In this document: in pieces, positions 1 through 11,528 of the stretch | Numbering within the stretch: position 1 is the first letter of the stretch | How the letters are laid out: every line of letters begins with the position of its first letter | Source: Adiantum capillus-veneris | Lineage: Eukaryota > Streptophyta > Polypodiopsida > Polypodiales > Pteridaceae | NCBI GenBank assembly: GCA_014529385.2 | Contig: CM043959.1 | Coordinates: forward strand, 48,859,928-48,923,927 | Length of the DNA stretch: 64,000 nucleotides | Direction: 5' to 3' | Program-made: the position numbers and the translations under genes | The notes under the pieces: generated by a model | Told to the model about the DNA's origin: nothing | What the model saw: only the letters and a program-made list of their open reading frames with translations | Databases searched by the model: none

Positions 1-1
1 A

Positions 2-1192
2 CCATATACCCTTACCATGATCAAATGGAAAAGTATTATCCCTTGTATCCATCGTGCACACATAATGGCATCCTTCAAAGTCATTAGAACAATCATCAAT
101 CACTAGTGAGCTCCAATCATCAACGTACATGTCATACAAACCAAAATAGCATGGATAAACATTCTCACCATCATAAGATGTATCACTCACATCAAGCCAA
201 GATAAAAAATCCACTGTATCCATGTCGTCATGGCTATCCCAACTTTCCAAGCTACAATCCTCTTCAACATCCACACATGCATGTGAGATTTTCATAAGCT
301 TCTGCACCCTTGACAATGCATGGCACACACTAACTTGCATCTCATCATCCATCTCAACTTGTGGGTCATCAAAGCCCCAATCAAGACTACCATCACAATC
401 CACATCACTCAAACCATCCTCTTGCTCACAAAGAAAATCATAACTAGCAGGCAACTCAGTGTCACCAATAACGTCATCAACATCACAAACATTAATCTGA
501 GTATCCCAAATGGGTCCACATACCCACAACCCATCAGGGTACCATAAAAACTCATAAGATGGAGGAGAGAAAAGATCATCCATAATCTCAATATGCATGT
601 CATCTACATCACAACCAAAATCATCCAAAGGCATATAACGCAAGCACATAGAGCTAGACAAATCCTCATCTTTACAATCATTTAGACATGCATCCAAATC
701 AGCTATACCGTTGCCCTCTTTGTTATACATGCACTCCAAGGTTCTTTCTTTCACAATACCACTTGTATATAACTTCCCATTAAAATGTACATCATCAAGA
801 GACAATGCGTCATCTTCTACATTTGAATGAACCTCATCATCAGTGCTACAATCATCAATAGTGATAGAGGGGCTCTCACATGAAACCCATGAAGAAGCAC
901 AATATTGATTTACATTTTCAACCCATCGTTCTTGCTTCAAGAAATCATCAATGCTTCTCACACCCAACAAGTCTGTGCAAGCAAACCCAATGCCCGCCAG
1001 ACATCTCGGAAGAGTACCAATGAACAAGAATGTCTCTCTTGTTGCATCCAAAACCATATCCTCAAGCACCTCTAACTCTTGCTTGAGAGAGAAAAACCTG
1101 ATGTAATGCATGTCCAAGTCTTCTAACCTGCTTAGCTTCAATTGTCGCATCGCATCATTCATCCTAATCAATGCATCACTAAGCTTAACCAT
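2..1192 (-). CDS. Partial acidic Asp/Cys-rich protein, open to the left window edge, unknown function
   Basis: Reading the minus strand from an ATG at 1192 gives 397 codons without a stop before the sequence ends, so the C-terminus lies outside the window. The start is the first ATG after an in-frame stop at 1219-1217 and sits in a strong context (GCAGCCATGG). Residues 1-95 are Leu/Arg-rich and probably helical. The remainder is very acidic: by my count about 16% Asp and 5% Cys, with recurrent DD pairs and scattered Trp. I see no signal peptide, zinc knuckle, protease or polymerase motif, and I recognise no family. The ORF begins about 90 bp inside a PBS-like site (1285-1303) and a probable LTR, which is where the first ORF of a Tat/Athila-type gypsy element would lie. 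An unrelated host gene is the alternative. The open frame is directly visible; the retroelement link is inference. Confidence 0.6.
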   Translation of the reverse strand, partial: MVKLSDALIRMNDAMRQLKLSRLEDLDMHYIRFFSLKQELEVLEDMVLDATRETFLFIGTLPRCLAGIGFACTDLLGVRSIDDFLKQERWVENVNQYCASSWVSCESPSITIDDCSTDDEVHSNVEDDALSLDDVHFNGKLYTSGIVKERTLECMYNKEGNGIADLDACLNDCKDEDLSSSMCLRYMPLDDFGCDVDDMHIEIMDDLFSPPSYEFLWYPDGLWVCGPIWDTQINVCDVDDVIGDTELPASYDFLCEQEDGLSDVDCDGSLDWGFDDPQVEMDDEMQVSVCHALSRVQKLMKISHACVDVEEDCSLESWDSHDDMDTVDFLSWLDVSDTSYDGENVYPCYFGLYDMYVDDWSSLVIDDCSNDFEGCHYVCTMDTRDNTFPFDHGKGIW

Positions 1193-1284
1193 GGCTGCAC
1201 TTTTATGAATAAACCATCAAAATTAAATTTAACTCTAGCCAACAATCCAATCAAACTTGTAAATTGAAGGTCACTTGAAGCAAC

Positions 1285-1303
1285 TCCTCGGTGGCGGGCA
1301 CCA
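1285..1303 (-). other. Primer-binding-site-like sequence
   Basis: On the minus strand this reads TGGTGCCCGCCACCGAGGA preceded by TTT. The layout TTTTGG-GCC-CC-GGA resembles the tRNA-Asp-type PBS of Athila/Tat gypsy elements, which is seen in canonical form at 62,645. It is not an exact complement of tRNA-Asp, so the primer tRNA is uncertain. Confidence 0.4.
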
Positions 1304-1309
1304 AAACAC

Positions 1310-2172
1310 TGCTGGGAAAACAAGAGCAAGGGGCACCTCTATAGCAATGTCTCCCAAGAGCGTTGAAGACACAAGATCAGCACCACAAATGGTATCAAAA
1401 GAACCTCAACAAAACCACAACTCAAAGACAAGTGATCACTTGGGAATTTACCAGCACACGCCTACCCAAAAGACCACCATGAAAATTAGGAAGCACTTAC
1501 CCTGGCATGGATTTACAGCACACGCCTACAAATGCACTTGAGAGAAATAGCTTTCACCTTCACCAAGTAACTCTTCAAAAACACAATTTTGAAATGTACA
1601 GACATCTCCAAACAAGAGAGCTTCCACAACCTACCATACACCAAACTGCCTGTGCTATATCCTGTGCGCTGTGGGAAATAGACTGTATCTTCCAAACCAC
1701 AACTCCAAAATGGATGATTTCAAGCTTCAAAAATTCTCTACATTTCCAACAACAAAATATCTAAAGACCACAAATTTCAATTCTATGTACCTCTATGTGC
1801 AAAATTGGCACGAACAGCAAGCTGCCATGGCCCTACTACACGTAGGAAGGCTTGTCGAGGGGAGAAAACTGCATCCAAAAACATCAAGAAGCCACAACTA
1901 CCCAAAACCTGAAAATTTCTGATATTTGACTAAACATTTTTTACTTTTTAGATAAGTGTTAGTTATATACAAGTCTCCCTTCAAAAAAATCACTCACGGT
2001 ACTGTAGCCTGACAATTGTGACTAGACTAGCGACTTGCAGTGCATGTACATGTGCTTGCTAAATCAAGCTAAAAACTCCACAAAAAGAAATCCCATACAC
2101 ACTTTTGACATCGGGCATCATGTCTATATGTACAAATTTATAAAAGAAAGGGTGTCAGAAATGCGCCCAACA
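1310..2172 (-). repeat. Probable 5' LTR of the left-edge element
   Basis: The interval is bounded by near-matching inverted ends (TGTTGGG at its minus-strand start, CCCAGCA at its end) and abuts the PBS-like site. It carries no coding sequence. A TATAAAT-like stretch lies near its minus-strand start. The partner LTR would be outside the window, so the boundaries rest on end symmetry alone. Confidence 0.4.
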
Positions 2173-3593
2173 GCGTGTTTAAGTTAGGGGACTTTTTCCA
2201 TATCTCGTTAAAACCCTTAGCTAGCTAGTCATTGGGCTAGTTGAGCTAAATAAATAAATAAAATCAAAAAAACAAAATATATTATGACCCATTTGTGTGT
2301 AAATATTTCATTATATATAAGGCTTAAATATAAGGAGTTTTCATAATTATTTTGATATTTATTTAAATATTTATACGTAGGTGTGCGTTATTTCCCTATG
2401 TAAGCTATGTACATTAACTCACCATTATCACATTTTTTCTTACCATTCTACACACTCTTTATTCCATATAAATATATTTTCATGCAAGCTTCCCTTATTT
2501 TTGGTATGAATCCACTCCAAGGAAAAACCTCAAAACTACCTTCCACTATCACTCATTGCCTTTCACTAAATTCCTATTTCCTATAGGTATTCTTTCTTAC
2601 CTTTTGTAAATAAATATACATCAATAAAAAAAATGAGGACCCTCCTCATTTGATTCCATTTATTTTCATATATTTTTATATATATATATATATATATAAC
2701 TCACACTATTCTAGATTCCATATATTGTTTATATATACTAACCTGTTTTTTTCCATCATATCCATATATTATATTTATGCATAATCCAAAACCATGCAAA
2801 TTTTCAAACCCCTAGGAATCAATTAGGTCATGCTCTAATGCAAGGAGGGGCTCACCTTTGGAGCTATATGCAAATTCAACAAAAGGGGGGCCACTGAAGA
2901 CTTTTTTGTGAAGCAAAATAGGCATTTTGGCTGGATTTTTGATATCCATCTCCACCTAGAATTATGAAGTGGTGGTTAGAAGACACAATGTGGACCAAAA
3001 GCTGAATAATCGCCTCAAAAGTTTTCATAATTTTTGAAGCTACCACCGGTGAGGTATGATTTTTTGATTGTACCCTAGTCTGCCCACTTTTCTCACAAGT
3101 AGCCCATAGTCTTCTCTCACCTCTTTCCACACTTCTACACACACACACACACTCATTCCTCTCAATCCCTCACTCAAACCTGCACCTTCCATGGTTTCTC
3201 TCACCTTCTTCACCGTTAACCTCCCCTCTTACTTCCATAGCTCTCATATGAGCTCTACATGTACATACACCATCTCTATGCCTCTGTCTATTACTTCCAA
3301 AGTACAATTCCATCTTACCCTATCTCTGTATACATAAAATTCAGCATGTAAACCATGCTTAACCTCTGCAAATTTAAAAGATCATCAACCAAATTTCCAT
3401 TTTCATTGCGATGATCAACCTTTATGACGGTGGCATAAAGAAGAGAAGAAGAAGAAGAGGATCAATAGCCATTTTGAGAACCTACACAAGTAAATCCAAA
3501 ACTTCTTCAAGCTTCACCATCACAAGTATTTCCTCAGTTCATTCAACCATCTTACTTCAACCATCCACCTCATTCTACCCATTGTAAATATGT
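2173..3593. other. AT-rich non-coding DNA
   Basis: No gene is visible. The stretch holds a (TA)n run near 2,678-2,697, a (CA)n run near 3,134-3,152, a GAA-rich patch near 3,440 and several poly-A/T tracts. Short ORFs here lack recognisable motifs. Confidence 0.6.
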
Positions 3594-3697
3594 CATGAAC
3601 TTTCTAATGATTACTAATACTAACCACTAACATACTAACACAAAATAGCCATTGACCTAACCATAAAAGACACCTCACCTCAAGATATGTGCATAGT

Positions 3698-3700
<3 letters not shown>

Positions 3701-3742
<42 letters not shown>
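3701..3742 (+). repeat. (TC)n microsatellite
   Basis: About 42 bp of uninterrupted TC dinucleotide repeat. Confidence 0.98.
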
Positions 3743-3744
<2 letters not shown>

Positions 3745-3914
3745 TTCTTAAAACTCTACTTTCACCTTATCTACCATCAATAATTCTCTCTTTTGAGCCC
3801 ACATCCATGACTCAAGCAAACAAAGAACGTCCACAATGTGTTGATGTTCAATAATCCTGATTTGTTAGCTTGTAAATTAGGATTTCCAAATAATCTTAAT
3901 GAGGGTCTCCAACC

Positions 3915-3923
3915 TATAAATAG
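3915..3923 (+). promoter_or_regulatory. TATA box in LTR-like sequence
   Basis: TATAAATAG is followed by a pyrimidine-rich leader (CCTCTCTTCTTCTTG), the arrangement usual for plant LTR promoters. The surrounding 3.6-4.4 kb may be a solo or truncated LTR on the plus strand; no second copy or PBS was found. Confidence 0.4.
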
Positions 3924-4379
3924 GCCTCTCTTCTTCTTGTAAAACAACCTTTGATATCTTAAATAGCACCCCAACACTATATGCGTGAGGAGAGACTTAG
4001 GTGTAGCAACCATTTTGTGAGCTTCACTTTTGGTATGAGAGAAGCTTTCAAGCTACACATTGCAAGTGAGAGAGCGTGAGTTCAAAAATCTCAAAACCAT
4101 TATTTTAAATGTTCCTCCATCATAAAAAAATTGAGGTTTGTTGTATCAAATGCGTGATTCGACGTTCGAATCTTCGTCCTTCCACTTGTGCAATATGGTT
4201 TGGTGAATTCAAGGTGACTTGTGTCTTTTGAGTTTCTATCATTTGATCTTGTTTTAGAAAGTGTTTTAGTGTGTTTTCATTGCTAATTTTGTGTCCATTG
4301 TAAGAGGATATTGTGATGAGAGATCTCCCACACCCTAAGACAATGTGTGTGTTGGCAATGTTTAACATTCACACTAGGC

Positions 4380-5587
4380 ATTGAGTTAGTTTTGTACAAG
4401 GTCTACGATAGCATCATAACGAACCATCTCCATTTGCAAGTCACAAATAAGGTATTACACAAGATCCATTCCTCTCTCTCTTCCCTTTCCTCTAGCACTC
4501 TCTAGTCCATTTTGTGTGTGTCTTGGTGTGAGATTGCTTGTGTGTGTTTTGTGGCGCATCTACTTGGTTGTGAAAAAATCTCTCTTGCGTCCTAGTTTGC
4601 ATACCATAACTAGGTGGTGTCCCTATCTTGTTTGGGTTTGGCTGTGGGTTTGTTGTTGTGTTGTGCTTGTGGTTGCCCCAGCCCCAATTGAGCAGCATGG
4701 GAGCCTTGAGGGGTGTTTAGAGGTCGCCTCTCTTGTTGCCCGTCTTAGTAACTTAGAGACTAAGGCTACCATAGGTTAAACCAAAAATAGAGTTTAATGG
4801 GTCAAATGGCTTTGTATTTACAATTTGGAAGTGCCATCACACCCCGACTTTTGCAACTAGAAGCTACTCATTACAAATGATATTTTTAACCATAATTTGT
4901 ATCATTTCATAACTCTCAAAAAATAAGACTTTGGTATAAAAATTAAGTTATACTTTATATTGACCCATGGGTCAAAAATATGAAACCATGTTTACCTACT
5001 ATCATCAGACCAAGAACGTGCTCATGCTTGAGCTCGGGGACCCGGAATATTGGGCCTTTTTCTTTTTCTTGCCTACACGAGAACTAGTTGGAGTTAATTT
5101 TTTTGGTCAATTCAAAAGATCAAAATCAATTGTGTGGTCATTTTGTTTTTTGGTTTTATTTGTTTTTTTAATAATTAAATTTTTGGAGTTTGTGAATAGA
5201 AATAAAGTAGCTCAAAAAATGACCACAAACAAAGCATAAATTAGCAAACAATGACAAAAGAAATTCCCTTTTTCACCACACATCACACAACAAAATTTTG
5301 AGAGCAACAAACAACCGACATTACTCTACAACAATGCATATAGATCTACACATACATACAACACAATGCACATTTTGTGACCTTTCAAACATACAAAAGT
5401 AAGCTCAACACACACAATGCAGGCTGCGGTTGGGAGCTTGGCACCAAAATTGTCAACTACATGGACCTTTGTCAACACCGCGTCGTACGAGCCATAGGGG
5501 CTGCAAGCACACAACTTGTGCACATACATGATAAGTTTGGAGCTCGATCTACCCCTTGTATTTTTTTGTATTAAAAATGCGCATTTG
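4380..5587. other. Non-coding, no recognisable feature
   Basis: Low-GC DNA between the LTR-like block and the C1 copia element. ORFs of 60-90 codons on both strands have no family motifs and biased composition. A short palindrome TGACCCATGGGTCA lies at about 4,961-4,974. Confidence 0.5.
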
Positions 5588-5703
5588 TAAGGCCCCCATC
5601 ATGAGGAGAAGCCGTCATGCATGAATAAAAATCACTCGCTGGAAACCAAAATTTTCCCTTCGTCGGAACATTCTTTTTTGTCGGAATATTATGGCCAGAC
5701 GGC

Positions 5704-5963
5704 GGTCGGAAAGTGGTCCAAAAATGATCGGTTGTTTGGCTGGTTGGCCGATGGCAGTAGTCAATGATTGATGGCCGAGGGTCAAAAGTCAATGGACGAT
5801 GACCGGTGGCCGATTTCAAAGGCGGACTTGCTTTTGAAGGTCGGAAAACGGACAGTCGTTTGGTCGGTTGGCTAGTGGCCACCAACAGTCAATGGCCGGT
5901 GATGGTCAAAAGTCAATGGCCGGTGACCGATGGCCGATTTCCAAGTCACCCTTGCTTCTCAAG
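5704..5963 (+). repeat. Tandem duplication (~130 bp x 2) in the U3 part of the C1 LTR
   Basis: Two diverged units start with GGTCGGAAA at 5,704 and 5,839. Both contain GTCAATGG and GGTGACCG/GATGACCG blocks and end near CTTGCTT. The unit is rich in GGTCGG and GGCCGA words. Confidence 0.7.
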
Positions 5964-6066
5964 GGAGGTCTCACATGGGCGGATTAGAGAGTCCAATTTG
6001 GACTTGTCTACACAAGGGTGGCTACGCATGACCGTCTATCATGAGAGAGGGAAGCCCTTTTGGCCT

Positions 6067-6073
6067 TATAAAA
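6067..6073 (+). promoter_or_regulatory. TATA box of the C1 LTR
   Basis: TATAAAA within CTTATAAAAGGAGGCC, a standard plant LTR promoter context. Confidence 0.6.
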
Positions 6074-6320
6074 GGAGGCCATTTCTACACACATTTTGGA
6101 GTGTGAAGTTGACACAACAAGGTGGGTGTGAGGTGGTGAGAATGAAGCAAGGTGAGAGTTGTAAGGATATAATCCCTTTGTAATGTACTTCTTGTTTGAA
6201 GTACTAAAGCCATTGAGTGGCTGCTTTTCCGTGGATGTAGCCCCCATTGAGTGAACCATGTATATCATGTGCTCTCTCTCTCTCTCTCGTGAAAATTTTT
6301 CTCTCTCCATTAAGTAAGCT

Positions 6321-6398
6321 ACTCAAATATCTATGTAGTTACGTCCTATTTCCTATGTAACCTACTCAAATATCTATGTAGTTACGTCCTATTTCTTA
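6321..6398 (+). repeat. 43-bp direct repeat at the end of the C1 LTR
   Basis: The block beginning ACTCAAATATCTATG occurs at 6,321 and again at 6,364, essentially identical, just before the LTR end. Confidence 0.9.
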
Positions 6399-6403
6399 AC
6401 AAC

Positions 6404-6416
6404 TAGTATCAGAGCC
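6404..6416 (+). other. iMet-type primer-binding site of C1
   Basis: TAGTATCAGAGCC is one base off the plant initiator-Met PBS TGGTATCAGAGCC and lies two bases after the LTR end. Confidence 0.8.
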
Positions 6417-8150
6417 AAGTTTTCTCATAGCTAAAGTATCTCAAGAAAAGTATTCCTTGAATTGAGTGGGAGTAATTATGGAGGAAGGCAAGCTCAAGAT
6501 TGAGAAGTTCAACAGCAAAAACTACCAACATTGGAAGATGCATATTGAAGACTATCTCTACCAGAAGGATCTTTATTTGCCACTAGGCGGTCTTGCAAAG
6601 AAGCCTGCAACAATGGCAAATGAAGCATGGATTGTCCTTGACCGAAAGACATTAGGAAAAATCCGGCTAAGCTTGGCATCAACAACGGCTTAGCCAAGCT
6701 AGTCCAAGAAGGATTTCTGGTCCAAGAAGAAGAAGGAGTCAGAGTCTCAAGACAACAAGCTAGCATCAGAGGCCAATGTGGTAGGTAAAGTAGAGCAAGA
6801 CGCTCTAATTCTCTCATTAGACAATGTTTCTAGTTCATGGATAGTAGATTTTGGGACTTCATTCCATGCAAAGCAGAATCTCCATGATTACACCAAAGGT
6901 AATATTGGGTATGTATACTTGGGAGATGATGAAGCTTGTGAAATTGTCTATAAAGGTACAGTTTGTGTCAAAATTGCTAACAAAAATGAATGGAAGCTTA
7001 AAGATATTAGGCATGTTCCTTCTCTTCGCAAGAATTTAATCTCTCAGGACAATGGACGATGAAGGTCAGAACATTGCATTCGAAAACAAACAGTGGAAGA
7101 TCTCAAAGGGATCTTTGGTGGTTGCCAAAGGAAAAAAGATTGGTACACTTTACTTGTGTATTGTCATCATGCAATCTTCAACTTGTGCAATAGCTGCAGA
7201 AGTCAATAGTGCAGTCTGGCACTATCGGTTTGGGCATATGAGTGCCAAAGGAATGAAAATCCTTCAATCAAAGAAGCTTCTACGAGGTTTGAAAGAAGTT
7301 GACTTAGAATTTTGTGAAGATTTTTCTTATGGTAAATAAAAGAGTGTAAAATTTCAAAAATCACAAAATGAAAGAAACGACAAAAAACTTGAGCTGGTTC
7401 ATTTTGATGTTTGGGTCCTTCAATTACACCATCACTTGGTGGCTCATTGTACTATGTAACATTCATAGACGACGGGATTAGGAAAATATGGTTTTACGTA
7501 ATGAAGAATAAATCCGATGTGTTTTTCACATTGCAAAGGTGGAAATCCTTTGTGGAGAATGAAGCAGGTACCAAGGTTAAATTCCTCAAATGCAACAATA
7601 GAGGCGAATATTGAAGCCAAGATTTTGAAAGCTTTTGTGCTAGCAATGGAATTTGGAGGCAAAAGAAAACCCCAAGGACACCTCAACAAAATAAGATTTT
7701 GAAAAAAATAAATAGGACAATCATGGAGTGAGCACAAAGCATACGACTATATGCAGGCCTACCGCTTGAGCTTTGGGAGGAAGCTATAAGTACGTATGTG
7801 TACTTAATTCAACAAGTCACCCTCAATGGCATTAGATGGGGGAGTTCCAAAAGAGGCATTGACAGGTAAATTAATGAATTATGCATTGCTCAAAGTGTTT
7901 GGATTTGAGGCTTTCATGCACATAGATACAACCCTAAGGTCAAAGCTAGATGCAAAGTCCAAAAAGTGTTTCTTCATTGGCTATGGAGAAGGTGACTTTG
8001 GGTATCGCCTATGGAATCCTAAAGATGGTAAAATCTTACGTAGAGATCTAATTTTCAACAAAAAAAATATGTACAAAGATTACTTGGAAAGAAAACAAAC
8101 AAAAGAAACAAGTACATGGAACTTGAGGATGTTGAAGACTCAATGAGTGC

Positions 8151-8935
8151 AAATAGTGACAACATGAAACAACGTTGGTGCAGCCAAAGTTGGTTTGAGC
8201 TTGAAAGTGGTCTATGCCAAGCAAAGGCTCCAAGGATGTTCAGTGCAAAAGGCTAGAGCGAGTATGGAGTCCCTAGGCAGACTGGTGGCAATGGGAATAT
8301 ATTTTTAAAGAGATTTTTGGGCCAAAAGTGCTAAAGGATGGTCTATATGGGATAGAAGATGAAGGTGACTAGAGTGCTAAGTTAGTGCTCTAAAATGTAG
8401 CGTTTGGTGTGCTCTAGAAGCCAGTCTAGACGGCTCGTCTAATGGAGCCCCAGTGTGCAAGATACTGAAGTTTAAAGTTAGAAGGTGTTGCGGATCCTCG
8501 ACGGACAGGGTAGCTATGGACAGGTGGCCCAGGCAAATGTCAATGAATAGATGCGTAGTGCTCGAGTTATGAAGCATGCCTATCTTGTCGGGTTGTGAAT
8601 CAAAGCTCTAGATAGCAAGTTATGGCCAGTTGAAGTTTTGTCGGGGGCTAGTTATGGGCCGAGTTGACCGCATGGGGAATCATGCCATCTGGCATCTTGT
8701 GGGCCTTGATCGGGTTCTAGAGTGTAGTATGGATCAACTAGAGCCAATGGGGGCTACCAGCACCTCAATAAGAGTCCGGACCTTATGTAGCCTTTGCTTT
8801 ATCTTACATGAGAAGCGGTTGTCGATATATGTGGGTTCTCTGTGATTGAGTTTCTGTTAGCAATTTTGGATCCCATCTTGCTTTTGGTCCTTGTGTGACC
8901 GTCTTTGGCCTTTTATCTTTTTCTATAATTTGATG
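8151..8935. other. Non-coding, between C1 and G1
   Basis: No family motif on either strand. GC content is somewhat higher than in the flanks. A TAGACG-GCT-CGTCTA dyad lies near 8,427. It could be degraded C1 or LTR sequence, but I cannot show it. Confidence 0.4.
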
Positions 8936-11278
8936 GACACTAGGCTTTCGTATCCAGACCTGATGATTTTAGTTGTAAAAGCACTGATTTTGTAGTATGA
9001 CGAGGTATCCATCTATAGATTGTAGCAGACTTGGTTGCAATTGGCTTTTGTTGGATGTTGGTTGTCTTTGCTTGTTGGTTTGGGTAGAAGCTTGTGCTGC
9101 ATGATTTCTCTTGGTTGTTCCAGACTGAGCTACAATTTTTGGTAACCATATTTGAGTGCCTTCACAAAATCCTTGTGCTTCGAGTAGCTTGACTGGAATC
9201 ATTCACTGCTTCACCTGTTTGTGTTGGGTAGCTTGGCTAGCTTTGACACCCATACTTTTTGTGTTGCCCGCTTGGAAGGTTTTTTCTTCTGCCTTTTGTT
9301 ATTGTTTTTTCCCTTGATTGAGTTCTTTGTATTCCATTGATAGCTTGGCTCGCTCATTGTAGAACTTCTTTCTTGAGGTGAGTACATCCAGGATGTTACT
9401 TTAGGCTTTTGGCCCAAACATTAATGTTTCCTCCGAAGTAGCCCTACGGAGTGATTGACTCATTTGATGCTACCCACCCTATCACCTTTTGTTGTTGTGG
9501 TTGAACTTGTGCTTCATGTATCCAAGTTGAGTCTTTGACATTGATGTGCTCTTTGGATACCAACACTTGGTTTACATTCTTTGGCTTCTTCCAGATGCAT
9601 TTTTGTGATGGAAACTTTGGTTGATAGACTTTTTTCTTTGATCTGCATTGCATTGTTGATGGTTTGGCTCTTGATGTAGAGGCTTTGTGAGAAGTTTGAT
9701 GGAAGCTCGTTGAGGGTAAAGTCCTCTTGCAAGGTTGATATACTTAGGTGTTTACCTTTGCTTTACCTTTTTCCGTGATGGATGGTTGCTCCTTCTTTGC
9801 ATTGACTTGAGGTGCTTTTGGGATTTTTGATGGTGTTGTTGCTGAAGATTTTCCTTATGGTTGAAAAAAGATGTTCCTCCAACTTTCTGTCAGGATCACT
9901 CTCTTTGACGTGATGGGAGTCGATTATGTGTAAAGTATCCTTATACTCCCCGGTACTCAACTTGAGTACAACTTCTGTCACTTTGAAGCTAGGTATTGGT
10001 GTTTTAGAACTTGTGTACACTATCTCCTCTAGCTCTTTGATTGGTGGCTTTTCCATCATGATCCACGTTCCATAAGTCATTAGATTATTTGTTGCTTCTA
10101 GATCTATCACAGAGCTGAACATGTGATTTTGAGTCATGTTTCTCTGCATATACTGAATTTGATCATCGTAAGAGACCATCAATCTTCGTCCTTATCCATG
10201 TTCTTCTTTTGATCTTGCGTTTGAAGATTTGTCGTTGAACTTGGAAACTTTTCTCCTTCATCTACTTTCATTTGCACAGTCGGCTTCTTTGAAACAGCTT
10301 GTCGATTCTTCAGGTATGCCAATGATGACATATTCTTGTGGTTGCTCTACTTCCTTTGTTTTCACTTTTTCCTCATGCTCCATGATGTAGCTATCTGTCC
10401 CACCATTTTTGCTTTCACACTCACAAACTGCATTAGATTCCTTCAACAACTTTATTGTAAATAAGGGAGTTATATCATAGCCATCTTGGTCGCAAAATTT
10501 AGTCAGGGTCACCTCATTCACACACACATCAAGAGTGGTCAGTATTTGATCCTATCCAAAGGGTTCAAATAAATCCTCTAGAAATCATCAAGTGTGTGTC
10601 GTCACAGGTCGTTCTAGAATACAATCCTCCTTCCTCAGACTTACACTCTCAGGAGCTCCGTACATCCAAATATGCGCTTTGCTTTCCAAATAAGTTGTGG
10701 AGTTTAATTCTTCCCCCGGGGTTCGATTTACATCTCTATAACTATGATCTTTGACACTAATTTTTGTAGTGACATCTTTGTGTCTCAAGTAGATATAGTC
10801 ATAGCCCCAGTCTTGTACCATAGTGAGCTAACGCATGAATGGTCTACCCAATATGATGTCAAAGTTGTTGCTCTTGTCAAAATTCATTATGGCAAAGGTG
10901 TGCTCATACTCTATGCCACATGAGGATAAAATGATTTGTTCTAATATTCCAATCGGTTTCTCCACGTATCCATCCGCTAATTGAAGTTTCGTTCAAGTTT
11001 TTGTAAGAGAAGGCTTTCCCCATTTTTTCCACATTTATTTGGTTGCAATGGCAATTCCTGCCCCACTATCTAATATAGCAACCGTATTTAATCCTTTGTA
11101 CTCAAGTGGTAAGGTGGTGTTTTCTTCTTCTCCTTCACAGTAGTTACTCACCTTATTTACTGGTACTAGCTTTGCGTGTGGCTTCTTAGGCAAGTGTCAT
11201 CCATGTTTTTGTCCGCAAGTTTTTGGTCATCTGAAGGGATTTCCACCCCCATGTTTTCTAGGTTTTTGCTCATTTGGT
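8936..11278 (-). mobile_element. G1 (left part): degenerate Ty3/gypsy protease and linker region
   Basis: Minus-strand continuation of the gypsy element whose upstream part lies at 16,867-18,880, on the far side of C2. Near 11,045-11,090 it encodes an aspartic-protease site (AILDSGAGIAIAT), the same as in G2 near 39,500. The segment at 10,588-10,821 parallels G2 at 39,063-39,290 (DHTYRDV/DHSYRDV; IWM-GA-E). The segment further left (8,940-10,180) has no clear G2 counterpart and no recognised motif. The element is broken in many places and old. Its family is judged by collinearity with G2. Confidence 0.7.
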
Positions 11279-11511
11279 TGTTAAAGAATATGATGTTAAA
11301 GAATATGTCCATTGTGCTATGGGCGGCTGGACACTGACTATACTATGTTGTAAATATACTTTGGATAATAGTTCAAAAGAGAAGAAGAGAAGAGCAGCTC
11401 GTTGAATGGTTGCCGCAGGGTAACGATTGTGTGTGTGTGTGTCTCGATGTGTGTTGGTGTGTGTGTGTGTAGTCTTCTTTCCTACCTTCTCCATCACCTG
11501 CGCACTCTACA
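11279..11511 (+). repeat. 5' LTR of C2 (233 bp)
   Basis: Starts TGTTAAAG, ends CTCTACA. A 15-16-bp word (TGTTAAAGAATATGA) is directly repeated at its start. Contains two GT microsatellites. Very short for a copia LTR. Confidence 0.95.
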
Positions 11512-11514
11512 AAG

Positions 11515-11528
11515 TGGTATCAGAGCTC
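11515..11528 (+). other. iMet primer-binding site of C2
   Basis: TGGTATCAGAGCTC, the canonical plant initiator-Met PBS, three bases after the LTR. Confidence 0.95.

Larger units (their letters stand above)
5588..6401 (+). repeat. 5' LTR of C1
   Basis: Starts TGTAAGG and ends CTTAACA directly before the PBS region. A TATA box (TATAAAA, 6,067-6,073) lies about 330 bp before the end. The left boundary is inferred from imperfect inverted ends. The LTR contains two internal tandem duplications, listed separately. Confidence 0.6.
5588..8150 (+). mobile_element. C1: degenerate Ty1/copia element, 5' LTR plus first half
   Basis: Order of parts: 5' LTR, iMet-type PBS, gag (from about 6,478; KFNSKNYQHWKMHIEDYL is typical of copia gag), protease/GAG-pre-integrase (about 6,830-7,330; SSWIVDFGTSFH, VWHYRFGHMS) and integrase with its C-terminal part (about 7,410-8,146; YYVTFIDD, KCFFIGYG, GYRLWNP). 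No reverse transcriptase, RNase H or 3' LTR is recognisable to its right. The element is broken in many places and is clearly old. Copia identity rests on the gag and integrase motifs; I did not assign a lineage. Confidence 0.8.

Noticed and set aside
4498-4779. Cys/Val-rich ORF at 4,516-4,779
   Set aside because: Arises from GTGTGT/TTGTG-rich sequence; no homologous feature or membrane-protein pattern that stands up.
5571-5885. 104-codon ORF on the minus strand
   Set aside because: It lies inside the C1 LTR and is produced by the GGTCGG/GGCCGA-rich duplication; no protein motif.
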